64,000 nucleotides of DNA from Lachnospiraceae bacterium A2 (GCA_000403315.2 KE159638.1:1-64000); one strand, 5' to 3'; counted from the first letter of the stretch, positions 6,550-16,304 are shown. A program made the numbers and translations. The notes: generated by a model from the sequence alone, not told the origin.

Positions 6550-8514
6550 ATGTGTACAAAATGCAGCAAAGGAAAATACTACCTTACAACGGCTATTGCG
6601 TATACGTCAGGCAAGCCCCATATTGGGAATACTTATGAAATTGTATTGGCGGACAGCATTGCAAGGTTTAAGCGTCAGGAAGGGTATGACGTTTATTTCC
6701 AGACCGGGACGGACGAGCATGGGCAGAAAATCCAGATGAAAGCCGAAGAAGCCGGCGTTACGCCAAAGGAATATGTGGACAACGTTGCAGGGAAGGTAAA
6801 GGATATCTGGGATTTGATGAATTCTTCCTATGACAGCTTTGTACGGACAACAGATGCAGACCATGAGGAGCAGGTAGCAAAGATTTTTAAACGGCTGTAT
6901 GAGCAGGGGGATATTTATAAAGGGGCTTATGAGGGGCTGTACTGCACCCCGTGTGAATCCTTCTGGACAGAATCCCAGTTGGAAGACGGAAAATGCCCGG
7001 ACTGCGGCGGGGAAGTGCAGCCAGCCCAGGAGGAGGCATATTTCTTTAAAATGAGCAAATATGCGGACCGTCTGATTGCCCATATTAATGAAAATCCGGA
7101 TTTTATCCAGCCAGTGTCCCGGAAAAATGAGATGATGAACAATTTCCTGCTGCCAGGACTGCAGGATCTGTGTGTTTCCCGGACCTCTTTTAGCTGGGGC
7201 ATCCCAGTGGATTTTGACCCCAAACACGTAATTTACGTGTGGCTGGATGCATTGAGCAACTATATTACCAAAATTGGCTATGAAACGGCTGGGGATTCCA
7301 GTGAGCTGTTTAAAAAGTACTGGCCTGCAGAACTGCATTTGATTGGGAAAGACATTATCCGTTTCCATACCATTTACTGGCCGATTTTCCTGATGGCTTT
7401 AGATTTGCCCCTGCCAAAACAGATTTTTGGGCATCCATGGCTGCTGCAGGGGGATGGAAAAATGAGCAAGTCCAAAGGGAATGTGCTTTATGCAGATGAT
7501 ATGGCAAAGGTATTTGGCGTGGACGCTATGCGTTATTTCCTGCTCCACGAAATGCCGTTTGACAATGACGGGGTGATTTCTTGGGAACTGGTGACGGAGC
7601 GGCGCAATTCTGATTTGGCAAACACCCTTGGGAACCTTGTAAACCGGACAATTTCCATGAGCAATAAATATTTTGACGGGATAGTTACCAATGAAAATGT
7701 AACAGAGCCAGTGGATGAGGACCTGAAACGGGTGGTGACAGGCGTCGTGGACATAGTTACCGCAAAAATGGATGAGCTGCGGGTAGCCGATGCCCTGACG
7801 GAAATCATGAATTTATTTAAGCGGTGCAACAAATATATTGATGAAACAACCCCATGGATTCTGGCAAAAGAGGAGGCTTCCAAGCCCCGCCTTGCCACTG
7901 TGCTGTATCACTTAGTGGAAAGCATTACGATTGGCGCCAGCCTGTTAAAAAGCTTCATGCCGGAAACCTCTGAAAAAATCCTGTCCCAGCTGAACGCATT
8001 TGAGGTTCCTTTTGACGAGCTGGGCAGTTTTGGGCATTATGGCAGCGGCACGAAGGTGACTTCCCAGCCAGAAATCCTGTTTGAACGGATGAAGCTGGAG
8101 GATGTGCTGGCAAAAGTGGAAGAACTGTACCCGGAAGCTGAGGAACCAGAGCAAAAGGTGGAAGATGGGATTGACGTTGAGCCGAAAGCAGAAATTGAGT
8201 ATGATGATTTTATGAAAATGCAGTTTCAGGTTGGGGAAATTATTTCCTGCGAAGCGGTGCCTAAATCTAAAAAGCTGCTTTGTTCCCAAGTACGCATTGG
8301 CTCCCAGGTGAAGCAAATTGTGTCAGGTATCCGCAAGCATTATTCCCCAGAGGAAATGGTAGGGAAAAAGGTAATGGTACTGGTGAACCTAAAACCTGCC
8401 AAATTAGCTGGGGTTCTGTCAGAAGGGATGCTGCTGTGCGCAGAAAATGCAGAAGGGGAATTGGCGTTGGTTGCGCCAGAGAAAGATATGCCTTCAGGGG
8501 CAGAAATCTGCTGA
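6550..8514 (+). CDS. metG: Methionyl-tRNA synthetase
   Basis: A 654-residue class I synthetase that charges tRNA-Met. Visible signatures are PHIGN (HIGH motif, His24), a zinc knuckle with Cys132, Cys135, Cys149 and Cys152, VIYVWLDALSNYI, GKDIIRFH, and KMSKS at 304-308. An anticodon-binding helical domain follows. The C-terminal roughly 110 residues form the tRNA-binding OB domain (DFMKMQFQVGEI to VLVNLKPAKLAGVLSEGML), which dimeric bacterial MetRS carries. Start 6550 (MCTKC) is chosen because AAGGAGG lies nine bases ahead; an upstream in-frame ATG at 6514 is less likely. The T-box in front controls it. Confidence 0.96.
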   Translation: MCTKCSKGKYYLTTAIAYTSGKPHIGNTYEIVLADSIARFKRQEGYDVYFQTGTDEHGQKIQMKAEEAGVTPKEYVDNVAGKVKDIWDLMNSSYDSFVRTTDADHEEQVAKIFKRLYEQGDIYKGAYEGLYCTPCESFWTESQLEDGKCPDCGGEVQPAQEEAYFFKMSKYADRLIAHINENPDFIQPVSRKNEMMNNFLLPGLQDLCVSRTSFSWGIPVDFDPKHVIYVWLDALSNYITKIGYETAGDSSELFKKYWPAELHLIGKDIIRFHTIYWPIFLMALDLPLPKQIFGHPWLLQGDGKMSKSKGNVLYADDMAKVFGVDAMRYFLLHEMPFDNDGVISWELVTERRNSDLANTLGNLVNRTISMSNKYFDGIVTNENVTEPVDEDLKRVVTGVVDIVTAKMDELRVADALTEIMNLFKRCNKYIDETTPWILAKEEASKPRLATVLYHLVESITIGASLLKSFMPETSEKILSQLNAFEVPFDELGSFGHYGSGTKVTSQPEILFERMKLEDVLAKVEELYPEAEEPEQKVEDGIDVEPKAEIEYDDFMKMQFQVGEIISCEAVPKSKKLLCSQVRIGSQVKQIVSGIRKHYSPEEMVGKKVMVLVNLKPAKLAGVLSEGMLLCAENAEGELALVAPEKDMPSGAEIC

Positions 8515-8663
8515 TGGGAAGGCTTAAGGGACTGTGAGGGCATGAGGATCCCGCAGTGCAAAGCCAAAGTTTCAGGTTTCAGGGTTTATCTGGATGGAGT
8601 GCTAAGTATGGGTTGTGAATGAGGAACATGCAGTTGTGGAAGGCTGCTACGGAGGAACAGGAC

Positions 8664-10295
8664 ATGGACTTTACGAATTATGGGAAAGAGGTTCAGGATT
8701 TGGCGGAGGAAATGTACAGGCTCCGTCTTGGGAAAGATGGGGCCTATATGGAAAGCTGCCGCAAGCTGGCGGAAATTGGGAAGAAGGAAAATGATTCCCG
8801 CCTGTTAGGCTTTGCCTATTATTATCTGGCGGAAAGCTACCTTTGCCTGAACGACCACCACAATTTGGTGCTTTGCTTGGCGGAGAGCATTGTAAACCAA
8901 CAAAAGACGTCCCAGTGGGATTTATTAATCCGCTCCCATAATGTGATGGGGGTCGATGCATATAACCGGGGGAACACCACCGTAGCGTTGGACCAATATA
9001 TTACCGCATTGTCTTATGGGGAGAAATATAAATTTCCTTATGAAACAGCGTTGGTAAATTGCAATATCGGGCGGCTGTATATGGGCTTTGGGGAATACAG
9101 TTCCGCCATCCGGTATCTGGAAAAAGCAAGGGATTCCTTCTATGATTACCGGGAGGACTTTTTTGGCAGGGGAAATTTGGCAAATGCCTATGCTTCGTTG
9201 GGAAGGTGCAGCTTGTTCCAAAACAAACTGGAGGAAGCCGTGGAATATGAAGGGAAAATCCGCGGGCTTGGCAGGGAAGATGAGGATGGGATAGATTTCT
9301 TTGTTTCCCAGGGCCTGTTTGCCAGGATTTGCCATCAGAAGGGAGAGCTGCAGGAGCGGGATCAATATATTAGGGGTATGATAAAAAAGCTGGATGAAGT
9401 CAAGTCTTTCACCGGCAGCCATGAGGAACTGTTTGATTTCTTGGATTTCCTTTTGGAAATTGGGAAGTATGAGGAGCTGCGGGAAGTATTTCCACGGTTG
9501 GAGGTTATGGCAGAGGAATCCGGGATTACCCATTTGAAAATGGAACTGATGCGCCGGCAGGCGGAGTATTACCGGGCGGTGCAGGATCGGGAAAATTACC
9601 TTGAGGTCTGCGCAAGGCTATACGAGGAAGGGCAGATTTTAAGGGAAGAAAATGTAGGGGTCCTCCATTGGTCCACGGAACTCCGCCTGAATTTGGAAAA
9701 AGCCCGTAAAAAAGAACGGAAGCTGCTGAAAGAAAAGCGGATGTTAAAGGAACGGTCGGAAAAGGATGCCCTTACAGGGCTTGCGAACCGCTATAAGCTA
9801 AATGATTTTGCAGAAAAAGTCTTTGAAAAGGCAAAAGATAACCGGGAAATGCTTTCCGTAGAAATCTTTGACGTGGATTATTTTAAGCAGTTCAACGACA
9901 CTTACGGCCATCAGGCCGGGGATCAATGCCTGGAGCAGATTGGGAAGATTTTGGACAGGTTTATGCAGGAGGATGAAGACGTATTCTGTGCCCGCTATGG
10001 CGGGGATGAATTTATAATCATTTACTATGGGAAAACAGACGAGGAGGTCTTGGCGCTGGCCCATAGGCTGCGGCAGGAGATACTGGATTTGAAGCTGAAA
10101 AACCAAGGCTCCCAAGTGTCGGAATATGTGACAGTTTCCCAGGGCATCCGAAACAGCATCCCAGCGTTCCAGAGCCGGATGTGGGATTTCCTCTACGGTG
10201 CGGACGGGGCGTTATATAATGTAAAAAGGAAACAGAAAAATGGTATCTGCCTGATAAACAGGAATGAGGATAATGCAGAAGGTGTGATTGTATGA
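8664..10295 (+). CDS. TPR-repeat diguanylate cyclase (GGDEF)
   Basis: A 543-residue soluble protein. Residues about 1-340 are helical tetratricopeptide-like repeats (for example YETALVNCNIGRLYMGFGEY, then SSAIRYLEKARDS). A short basic coiled-coil linker (ARKKERKLLKEKRMLKER) follows. The GGDEF domain from about 370 has DALTGLANRYKL, DVDYFKQFNDTYGH and an intact GGDEF at 446-450. It should make cyclic di-GMP from GTP. No RxxD inhibitory site is seen five residues before GGDEF. Start 8664 follows GGAGG by eight bases. The stop overlaps the tatD start (ATGA), so the two are translationally coupled. Confidence 0.88.
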   Translation: MDFTNYGKEVQDLAEEMYRLRLGKDGAYMESCRKLAEIGKKENDSRLLGFAYYYLAESYLCLNDHHNLVLCLAESIVNQQKTSQWDLLIRSHNVMGVDAYNRGNTTVALDQYITALSYGEKYKFPYETALVNCNIGRLYMGFGEYSSAIRYLEKARDSFYDYREDFFGRGNLANAYASLGRCSLFQNKLEEAVEYEGKIRGLGREDEDGIDFFVSQGLFARICHQKGELQERDQYIRGMIKKLDEVKSFTGSHEELFDFLDFLLEIGKYEELREVFPRLEVMAEESGITHLKMELMRRQAEYYRAVQDRENYLEVCARLYEEGQILREENVGVLHWSTELRLNLEKARKKERKLLKEKRMLKERSEKDALTGLANRYKLNDFAEKVFEKAKDNREMLSVEIFDVDYFKQFNDTYGHQAGDQCLEQIGKILDRFMQEDEDVFCARYGGDEFIIIYYGKTDEEVLALAHRLRQEILDLKLKNQGSQVSEYVTVSQGIRNSIPAFQSRMWDFLYGADGALYNVKRKQKNGICLINRNEDNAEGVIV

Positions 10296-11068
10296 TATTT
10301 GAAAGCCATGCCCATTATGATGACAGGAGGTTTAACCCTGACCGGGAAGAACTGCTGTCCTCCATGCAGGAACATGGGATTGAAACAGTGATAAATGTAG
10401 GCTCTGATCTGGATGGGGTGAAAAAGACCCTTGAACTGGCAGGGCAGTATGAGTTTGTATACGGGGCAATCGGCATCCATCCCAGTGAAATTTCCGGTTT
10501 GGATGAGGAAGTATATGAGTGGCTGCGTGCACAGTGCAGCCATCCCAAGGTGGTTGCCATTGGGGAAATTGGCCTGGATTATTACTGGGACAAGGAGGAT
10601 GAGGTAAAGCGCAGCCAGCGTTATTGGTTCTGCCGCCAGATGGAGCTTGCAAGGGAACAGGGGCTTCCTGTAATAATCCATTCCCGGGATGCCGCGGAAG
10701 ATACGCTGAAATTGGTGCAGGGCATCCATGGGGAGGAGATACCGGGAGTGGTGCACTGCTTTTCATACTCCCCGGAACAGGCGGAGGAATATGTTAAGAT
10801 GGGGTATTATATCGGGATTGGCGGGGTAATCACTTTTAAAAATGCCAGAAAATTAAAGGAAACGGCCGCTGCCATCCCATTGAGCCATATCCTGCTGGAA
10901 ACAGACTGCCCTTATCTGTCCCCAGAGCCGGAACGGGGAAAACGGAATTCTTCCCTGAACCTGGTTTATGTAGCGGAGGAAATTGCACGGCTGCGGGGAA
11001 TTTCTTATGAGGAGGTTGTGGATGCAACGAGGGAAAATGCCAGAAGGCTTTTCCGGAAAGTGAAATAA
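10292..11068 (+). CDS. tatD: TatD-family metal-dependent deoxyribonuclease
   Basis: A 258-residue amidohydrolase-fold nuclease of normal length. Metal-site residues are visible at SHAHYDD, IGIHPSE, AIGEIGLDYYW (Glu), PVIIHSRDA (His), VVHCFSY (His) and LLETDCPYL (Asp). TatD proteins digest DNA 3' ends and act in repair and DNA turnover. It overlaps the upstream GGDEF gene by four bases and leads into rsmA 46 bp on. The tatD-rsmA neighbourhood is common in Firmicutes, often with rnmV (RNase M5) between them; rnmV is absent here. Confidence 0.93.
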   Translation: MIFESHAHYDDRRFNPDREELLSSMQEHGIETVINVGSDLDGVKKTLELAGQYEFVYGAIGIHPSEISGLDEEVYEWLRAQCSHPKVVAIGEIGLDYYWDKEDEVKRSQRYWFCRQMELAREQGLPVIIHSRDAAEDTLKLVQGIHGEEIPGVVHCFSYSPEQAEEYVKMGYYIGIGGVITFKNARKLKETAAAIPLSHILLETDCPYLSPEPERGKRNSSLNLVYVAEEIARLRGISYEEVVDATRENARRLFRKVK

Positions 11069-11114
11069 ATTTGGGGAATGAATCTCAGATATTTGGCTTG
11101 GAAGGAAGGGAAAC

Positions 11115-12005
11115 ATGGCTGATTTAGGGAAACCGCAAAATACGATAGCGGTGCTGCAAAAATACAATTTTAATTTCCAGAAAAAATTTGGGCAGAATTT
11201 TTTAGTGGATGCCAGGGTGCTGGACAAAATTATTTCAGCGGCGGAAATTACGGAAACGGATTTTGTGCTGGAAATTGGACCGGGAATTGGGACAATGACC
11301 CAATATTTATGCGAAAATGCAAGGGAAGTCATTGCGGTGGAAATTGACAGGAACCTGATTCCTATTTTGGCGGATACATTGAGCGGATACCAGAATGTGG
11401 AAGTAATTCATGAGGATATCCTTAAGGTGGACATAAACCGTCTGGCGCAGGAAAGAAATCAGGGAAAGCCCATAAAAGTGGTGGCGAACCTGCCTTATTA
11501 TATTACAACACCCATTATCATGGGGCTGTTTGAAAGCCATGTCCCTGTGGAAAGCATCACAATTATGGTGCAGAAGGAAGTGGCAGAACGTATGCAGGCC
11601 CAGCCCGGAACCAAAGATTATGGGGCATTGTCCTTGGCTGTCCAGTACTATGCCAAACCGGATATTGTGGCGCACGTCCCTCCAAATTGCTTTATTCCCC
11701 GGCCAAAGGTGGGGAGCGCAGTGATACGGCTTACGAAACACCGGGAGAACAACGTACAGGCTAAGGATGAAACATTGATGTTTGGCATTATCCGGGCATC
11801 CTTTAACCAGCGGCGCAAGACACTGGTAAATGGTTTGTATCATGCACCGGGCCTTCCATTTGGGAAGGAACAAATCTCCAATGCCTTGGAGGAACTGGGC
11901 TTGCGCCCGGATGTGCGGGGAGAAGCGCTGACATTGGGGCAGTTTGCAGAGTTAAGCGACCTTTTGGGAAAAGCAGGCAATGTACCCAAAGGGCACTTTG
12001 GATAA
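11115..12005 (+). CDS. rsmA: 16S rRNA dimethyladenosine transferase (RsmA/KsgA)
   Basis: A 296-residue SAM-dependent enzyme that dimethylates the two adjacent adenines near the 3' end of 16S rRNA (A1518 and A1519, E. coli numbering) late in 30S assembly. It shows KKFGQNFLVDARVLDKI at the N-terminus, the SAM-binding EIGPGIGTMTQYL, VEIDRNLIP, the catalytic NLPYYITTP and an FNQRRKTLVN C-terminal region. The ribosome site GGAAGGG is near the ATG. It probably belongs to one transcript with tatD. Confidence 0.95.
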   Translation: MADLGKPQNTIAVLQKYNFNFQKKFGQNFLVDARVLDKIISAAEITETDFVLEIGPGIGTMTQYLCENAREVIAVEIDRNLIPILADTLSGYQNVEVIHEDILKVDINRLAQERNQGKPIKVVANLPYYITTPIIMGLFESHVPVESITIMVQKEVAERMQAQPGTKDYGALSLAVQYYAKPDIVAHVPPNCFIPRPKVGSAVIRLTKHRENNVQAKDETLMFGIIRASFNQRRKTLVNGLYHAPGLPFGKEQISNALEELGLRPDVRGEALTLGQFAELSDLLGKAGNVPKGHFG

Positions 12006-12045
12006 TATCTATATTTGCATGGGTGTTTGGCAAGTAGTATGGGGA

Positions 12046-12864
12046 TTAAATATTCTGCTTTTTCCTGCGGGCTGTGTGGTTTTGAAATTCTATAATATCT
12101 TGCTGGAACCGTTTTGGGAGATTTTGGTTCTGCAGCTTGGGATTTATCCGGGCTTCAACTGCAATGCTTTCAAAGAAACCCTGCCAGAGCCGTTGGTATT
12201 CCAATTCTTCCTGGGAAAAGCGGTTCAGCATTTCTTGTTGGAGTCCCTCAGTGCTGGTTAGGAAGAATCCTTTTCCTTTTGGATGGAGTGCGGCCTGCTG
12301 GTGCGTTGCGTCAAAAATCATGAAGTTTTCCTGCGGCAGCCGGTCGGAAAAATGTTCCCCAAGAAAGGGAAGCACATGGTTTTTTGGATAGATCCTTGCA
12401 AAGAGCAGGCCATTTTCTAATTCCTGGAACCGAAGGAACCCAAGCAGGTGGTGTGCTTCGTTCCCAGCACACCGGGAAAGCTGGAATACGCGGCTTATAT
12501 AAGGTTCCCCCAGGTAATTCAGTACTTTGCTGCCATCCTTAAGGGACAACGCAAGGATAACGGTACGGTAAATAGCATCCGCCTTGTCCATGGCTTTCTT
12601 TTTGCCAGGGCCTGTTTCTGAAGCAAGGGCTGCTTGGCACAATTCTGTATAGGTTTCTTCCCCAAGGCATTTCTGCAGGGTGCGGGCTACTTTCTGGCTC
12701 TTTCCATAATCTGTCTGTACAGTAATGTACTCGCAAAACAGTACATAATTGTCCGGCGGGCAGGTAGTAAGGGAAATATTAGCATGCCCATATTTACTGG
12801 CCCATGCATCATAGATGCCGGTAAAAATCCCGTCTATACTGTCTTCACAGAGAAAAATATACAT
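12046..12864 (-). CDS. TIGR03915-like putative DNA metabolism protein
   Basis: This 272-residue protein starts YIFLCEDSIDGIFTGIYDAW and contains ADAIYRTVILALSLKDG and FDATHQQAALHPKG. These are features I associate with the TIGR03915 / DUF4130 family, which is paired in many bacteria with a radical SAM protein. The pair is annotated as putative DNA repair or modification, and the family is said to be distantly related to uracil-DNA glycosylase partners. The reaction is unknown. Here it stands 60 bp downstream of the radical SAM gene on the same strand, which supports a joint role. Confidence 0.78.
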   Translation of the reverse strand: MYIFLCEDSIDGIFTGIYDAWASKYGHANISLTTCPPDNYVLFCEYITVQTDYGKSQKVARTLQKCLGEETYTELCQAALASETGPGKKKAMDKADAIYRTVILALSLKDGSKVLNYLGEPYISRVFQLSRCAGNEAHHLLGFLRFQELENGLLFARIYPKNHVLPFLGEHFSDRLPQENFMIFDATHQQAALHPKGKGFFLTSTEGLQQEMLNRFSQEELEYQRLWQGFFESIAVEARINPKLQNQNLPKRFQQDIIEFQNHTARRKKQNI

Positions 12865-12924
12865 AAGGGCAAATCCTTTCTTAATATAACTATGGCAGGG
12901 CTGCTATACGTACTTTAAGTATGC

Positions 12925-14274
12925 CTATATTACAACCCGCTGCTCTGCAGGCAGAAGCTGTGCATCTGTCAAATGGAAGTCAGAACGCATGTCTTTGTCG
13001 AAAAAGCTAAGCTGCTGATATCCGCCTTCCCGGATGTCCCGTGGGATTTGGGACTTATCCCGCATAAGGTTTTCGCAGATATAGTTTTCTTCCAGTTTGG
13101 TGTTGTACATCATTTTTCCGGAACAGGTGATGAAGTAGAGGGCGCGTTTCAGGACTACTCCAATTTTCTTTAAGTCGCCAAAGGTAAGCTTGTTCCGTTT
13201 GCGGGATTTGACAATACGTTCTGCAGATTTATAGCCAATGCCCGGTACCCGGAGCAGTGTCTGGTAAGACGCCTTATTGATTTCTACAGGAAAGTATTCC
13301 AGATGCCGCAGCGCCCAGTCGCATTTGGGATCCAGGAAAATATTAAAGTCCGGGCGGTCTTCGGACAAAAGCTCCGAAACATGGAAATGGTAATAGCGCA
13401 GCAGCCAGTCGGCCTGGTAAAGGCGGTGCTCCCGCAGCAAAGGCGGGCCGCCGGGGAGGGCTGGCAGCATGGAATTGCCATTTACATTTACAAATGCAGA
13501 ATAAAATACGCGTTTTAACTGGAATTTCTGGTAAAGGTTTTCGGCAACGCTCATTATCTGGAAATCATTTTCCGGGGTTGCGCCGATAATCATTTGCGTG
13601 GACTGGCCGGCAGGGACGAAACGGGGGGTATCCCGGTAGGCGATAAGTTCCTGTTTGTTATCTGCTATGCGGTTCTGGATTTGCCGCATGGGCTTTAAAA
13701 TAGTAGAGCGGGACTTACAGGGGGCAAGCTGTTGCAGGCTCAAGGCCGTAGGGAGCTCCAGGTTGATGCTCATACGGTCTGCAAAAAAGCCTGTCTGTTC
13801 CAAAAGGATAGGGTCTGCCCCGGGAATAGATTTTACATGGATATAGCCGTTAAAATGGTAGACTTGGCGGAGCTTTTGCACCGTCTGGTAAATCAAGTCC
13901 ATAGTATAGTTGGGGCTTACCATAATCCCAGAGCTTAAAAACAGGCCTTCAATATAATTGCGCCGGTAAAATTCCATGGTAAGGGTGCAGATTTCTTCTG
14001 GGGTAAATGAAGTGCGCCTGACGTCAGAAGTGCAGTTGTTCAGGCAGTAAGCGCAATTAAAAATACATTCGTTGGTAAGGAGTATTTTCAGAAGGGAAAT
14101 ACATCTTCCGTCTGCGGAAAAGCTGTGGCAGATGCCCGGGGCAATAGAATTCCCCATGCCTGCCCGGTTCCCTTTCCGGTCAACGCCGCTGGAGGTGCAG
14201 GCAACATCATACTTTGCCGCAGCTGACAGAATCGTCAATTTTTCAAATAAATCCATGTTTATCTGTAAATTCAT
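12925..14274 (-). CDS. TIGR03916-like radical SAM protein, putative DNA repair/modification
   Basis: A protein of about 450 residues. The radical SAM [4Fe-4S] motif is visible as CIFNCAYC (C-x3-C-x2-C) in the first quarter, followed by a TIM-barrel-like core (GYIHVKSIPGADP). The C-terminal region contains a helix-hairpin-helix DNA-binding motif (LLRVPGIGYKSAERIVKSRK). That combination, with the partner gene downstream, is typical of TIGR03916. Start 14274 (ATG) or GTG 14280 are both possible behind AAAGGGA. No experimentally proven substrate is known to me. It is the first gene of the two-gene unit. Confidence 0.82.
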   Translation of the reverse strand: MNLQINMDLFEKLTILSAAAKYDVACTSSGVDRKGNRAGMGNSIAPGICHSFSADGRCISLLKILLTNECIFNCAYCLNNCTSDVRRTSFTPEEICTLTMEFYRRNYIEGLFLSSGIMVSPNYTMDLIYQTVQKLRQVYHFNGYIHVKSIPGADPILLEQTGFFADRMSINLELPTALSLQQLAPCKSRSTILKPMRQIQNRIADNKQELIAYRDTPRFVPAGQSTQMIIGATPENDFQIMSVAENLYQKFQLKRVFYSAFVNVNGNSMLPALPGGPPLLREHRLYQADWLLRYYHFHVSELLSEDRPDFNIFLDPKCDWALRHLEYFPVEINKASYQTLLRVPGIGYKSAERIVKSRKRNKLTFGDLKKIGVVLKRALYFITCSGKMMYNTKLEENYICENLMRDKSQIPRDIREGGYQQLSFFDKDMRSDFHLTDAQLLPAEQRVVI

Positions 14275-14456
14275 AAGCACAGTGTCCCTTTCTATAATAC
14301 AAACTTACGTTCTGAAAATATCATACCACAGGGAAAAGGAAAATGCAATAGGAAAAAGAATATTTGTTCGAAAAATGGGACTTTTTTCCATATATTAAAC
14401 TGCAGCAATTATATTTTCCGCATTATTTGCATATAGTCAGGCAAGGGGGTGCTTTT

Positions 14457-15395
14457 TTGAAAGAGAAAATAAAAACATTTTTTGCAATCTGTATCTTAAT
14501 CCTGACGGTCCCTTATGTGGTTACCCTGTTATTTCAAGGAAATAAGACAAGCGTAGGCAGGCAGGCTTTGAAAAGTATGCTGGAGGAGGGTTCGGACAGC
14601 GGCAGGCAGGCGGGGAAAGATGGGCTGGACATGGAGGAATACCTTACGGGGATTCTGGCAAAGGAAATTCCCCTGGACTATCAGATGGAAACCATCAAGG
14701 CCCAGGCAGTCATTGGCAGGACGTCTTTAGCGGCTGCGCTGGAAACAGAGGAGAAAAACCTCCCAGCATCCATGTCCCGAGAGGAAATGCTGGAACTATG
14801 GGGGCAGGATGGGTTTGAGGAGAATTACAGGATTTTGGAGGAGGCGGTAAGGGCGACGCAGGGGGAAATTCTTTCTTACAGTGGAAAGCCAATTCAAGCA
14901 GAATTCCACGCAGTCAGCGCAGGGAGGACAAGGAGTGCAAAGGAGGCGTTCCAGAGGGAGGATGAGCCTTATTTGGATGGCGTGGACAGTGGAATGGACA
15001 TCCCTTCCCCAGATTTTTTGAAAGTGGTTTTTTTGGACAAAGAGGAGTTTGGCAAAAAGCTGGCAGAAGTATGCCCAAGCTTCCATGCAGATACCAAAGG
15101 CATTTTGGATTCTGTTACAGTAGAGGAGAGGGATTCCAGCGGCTATGTGGTGCGGATGAAGGCTGGGGAGGAGGAACTGTCCGGGGAAGTGTTCCGGTCT
15201 TGTTTTGGGCTGAATTCCTCCTGCTTTTACCTAAAGGAAGTGGAAGGCCAGGTACGGATTGTTACAAAAGGCCTTGGGCATGGCCTTGGGTTAAGCCAGT
15301 ATGGCGCTAATGAGCTGGCAAAGGAGGGAAAAAGCTATCAGGAAATCCTGAAATATTACTATCAGGAAATTTCCATAGAAGAAATAAGTGAATAA
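14457..15395 (+). CDS. spoIID: Stage II sporulation protein D (SpoIID), peptidoglycan lytic enzyme
   Basis: A protein of about 312 residues with an N-terminal membrane anchor (FFAICILILTVPYVVTLLF). The SpoIID/LytB domain is visible in YLTGILAKEIPLDYQMETIKAQAV, EFHAVSAGRTRSAKEAF and the C-terminal GLGHGLGLSQYGANELA. SpoIID is a lytic transglycosylase that thins septal peptidoglycan during forespore engulfment. A TTG start at 14457 is preferred, since AAGGGGGTG sits just upstream; the ATG at 14364 would add 31 residues before the anchor and lacks such a site. It is followed 99 bp on by the SpoIIQ-type gene, its usual functional neighbour. Confidence 0.9.
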   Translation: MKEKIKTFFAICILILTVPYVVTLLFQGNKTSVGRQALKSMLEEGSDSGRQAGKDGLDMEEYLTGILAKEIPLDYQMETIKAQAVIGRTSLAAALETEEKNLPASMSREEMLELWGQDGFEENYRILEEAVRATQGEILSYSGKPIQAEFHAVSAGRTRSAKEAFQREDEPYLDGVDSGMDIPSPDFLKVVFLDKEEFGKKLAEVCPSFHADTKGILDSVTVEERDSSGYVVRMKAGEEELSGEVFRSCFGLNSSCFYLKEVEGQVRIVTKGLGHGLGLSQYGANELAKEGKSYQEILKYYYQEISIEEISE

Positions 15396-15494
15396 AATGA
15401 TTCTTTGGAAAAATGTCGCAGCAATCCTGTATAATACCTGATTTCCTTGGCAAGAATAAGAAGGAAAAAACAAACAGAAATGGAAGGTGACAGG

Positions 15495-16304
15495 ATGAGA
15501 AATAAAAAATTTGCGGCATTTTTCAATCGGAAATCCTATATTGTGGCTGTGGTAATTATGGTAGTAGCAGCCTTTGGCATGATGGGCCTGTATTATGCCC
15601 AGCAGGAACGGGAACAGGAAGAACAGTTGGCAAAGCAGCAGGAAGAAAACGTCCGGCGGGCAAAGGAAGAAGATGCTGCACGTGAGAAAGCTGCAAAGGA
15701 ACAGAAAGAAGCAAAAGCTGTAGCGGATGCAAAGGCCAAAATTTTAGAACAGAAGAAGGCAGAAGAAGCAGAAGAAGCAGAAGAAACGGCAGAAGTATCA
15801 GGCATGATTGAGCCGCAGGATGATAATTTTATGGATGAGCCAGAAGTGGTAGCAGAAACAAGCGCCCCAGTGGTTCCAGATATCCATTTTAACGCGGAAA
15901 CGGATTTGAGCTGGCCCTTGCAGGGGAATGTTATTTTAGACTATAGCACTGGGCGTACCATATATTCGGAAACGCTGCAGCAGTACCAGTCAAACCCGGC
16001 AATCGTTATCAAGGCAGATGTAAATACCCCAGTCACAGCAGTGGCTTCTGGGACAATAACTTCCATTGAAACAGACGCAGTGACAGGCCTTACAATGACA
16101 GTTGACATGGGTGACGGTTACAGCGCACGGTATGGGCAGCTCAAGGAAATCCCGAAAGGCCAGGGGGATTATGTAGATAGCGGTGAAATCATTGGGTATG
16201 TCAGTGAACCTACGAAATATTATTCTGTAGAAGGCTCTAACCTTTACTTCCAATTATGGAAGGATGGTGCAACAGTAGACCCAATGCAGTATCTGGAACA
16301 TTAG
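15495..16304 (+). CDS. spoIIQ: SpoIIQ-like LytM/M23 protein with lost catalytic residues
   Basis: A 269-residue protein with one N-terminal membrane helix (YIVAVVIMVVAAFGMMGLYYA), a long Glu/Lys/Ala coiled coil (about 35-105) and a C-terminal LytM fold (VTAVASGTITSIETDAVTG, DGYSARYGQL, GDYVDSGEIIGYV, NLYFQLWKDG). In active M23 enzymes the metal ligands are in HxxxD and HLHF motifs. Here the matching places read SNPAIVI and NLYFQ, so all histidines are gone. This fits a structural SpoIIQ, which pairs with SpoIIIAH across the forespore membranes, rather than an endopeptidase. Start 15495 has GGAAGGTGACAGG ahead. Confidence 0.82.
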   Translation: MRNKKFAAFFNRKSYIVAVVIMVVAAFGMMGLYYAQQEREQEEQLAKQQEENVRRAKEEDAAREKAAKEQKEAKAVADAKAKILEQKKAEEAEEAEETAEVSGMIEPQDDNFMDEPEVVAETSAPVVPDIHFNAETDLSWPLQGNVILDYSTGRTIYSETLQQYQSNPAIVIKADVNTPVTAVASGTITSIETDAVTGLTMTVDMGDGYSARYGQLKEIPKGQGDYVDSGEIIGYVSEPTKYYSVEGSNLYFQLWKDGATVDPMQYLEH

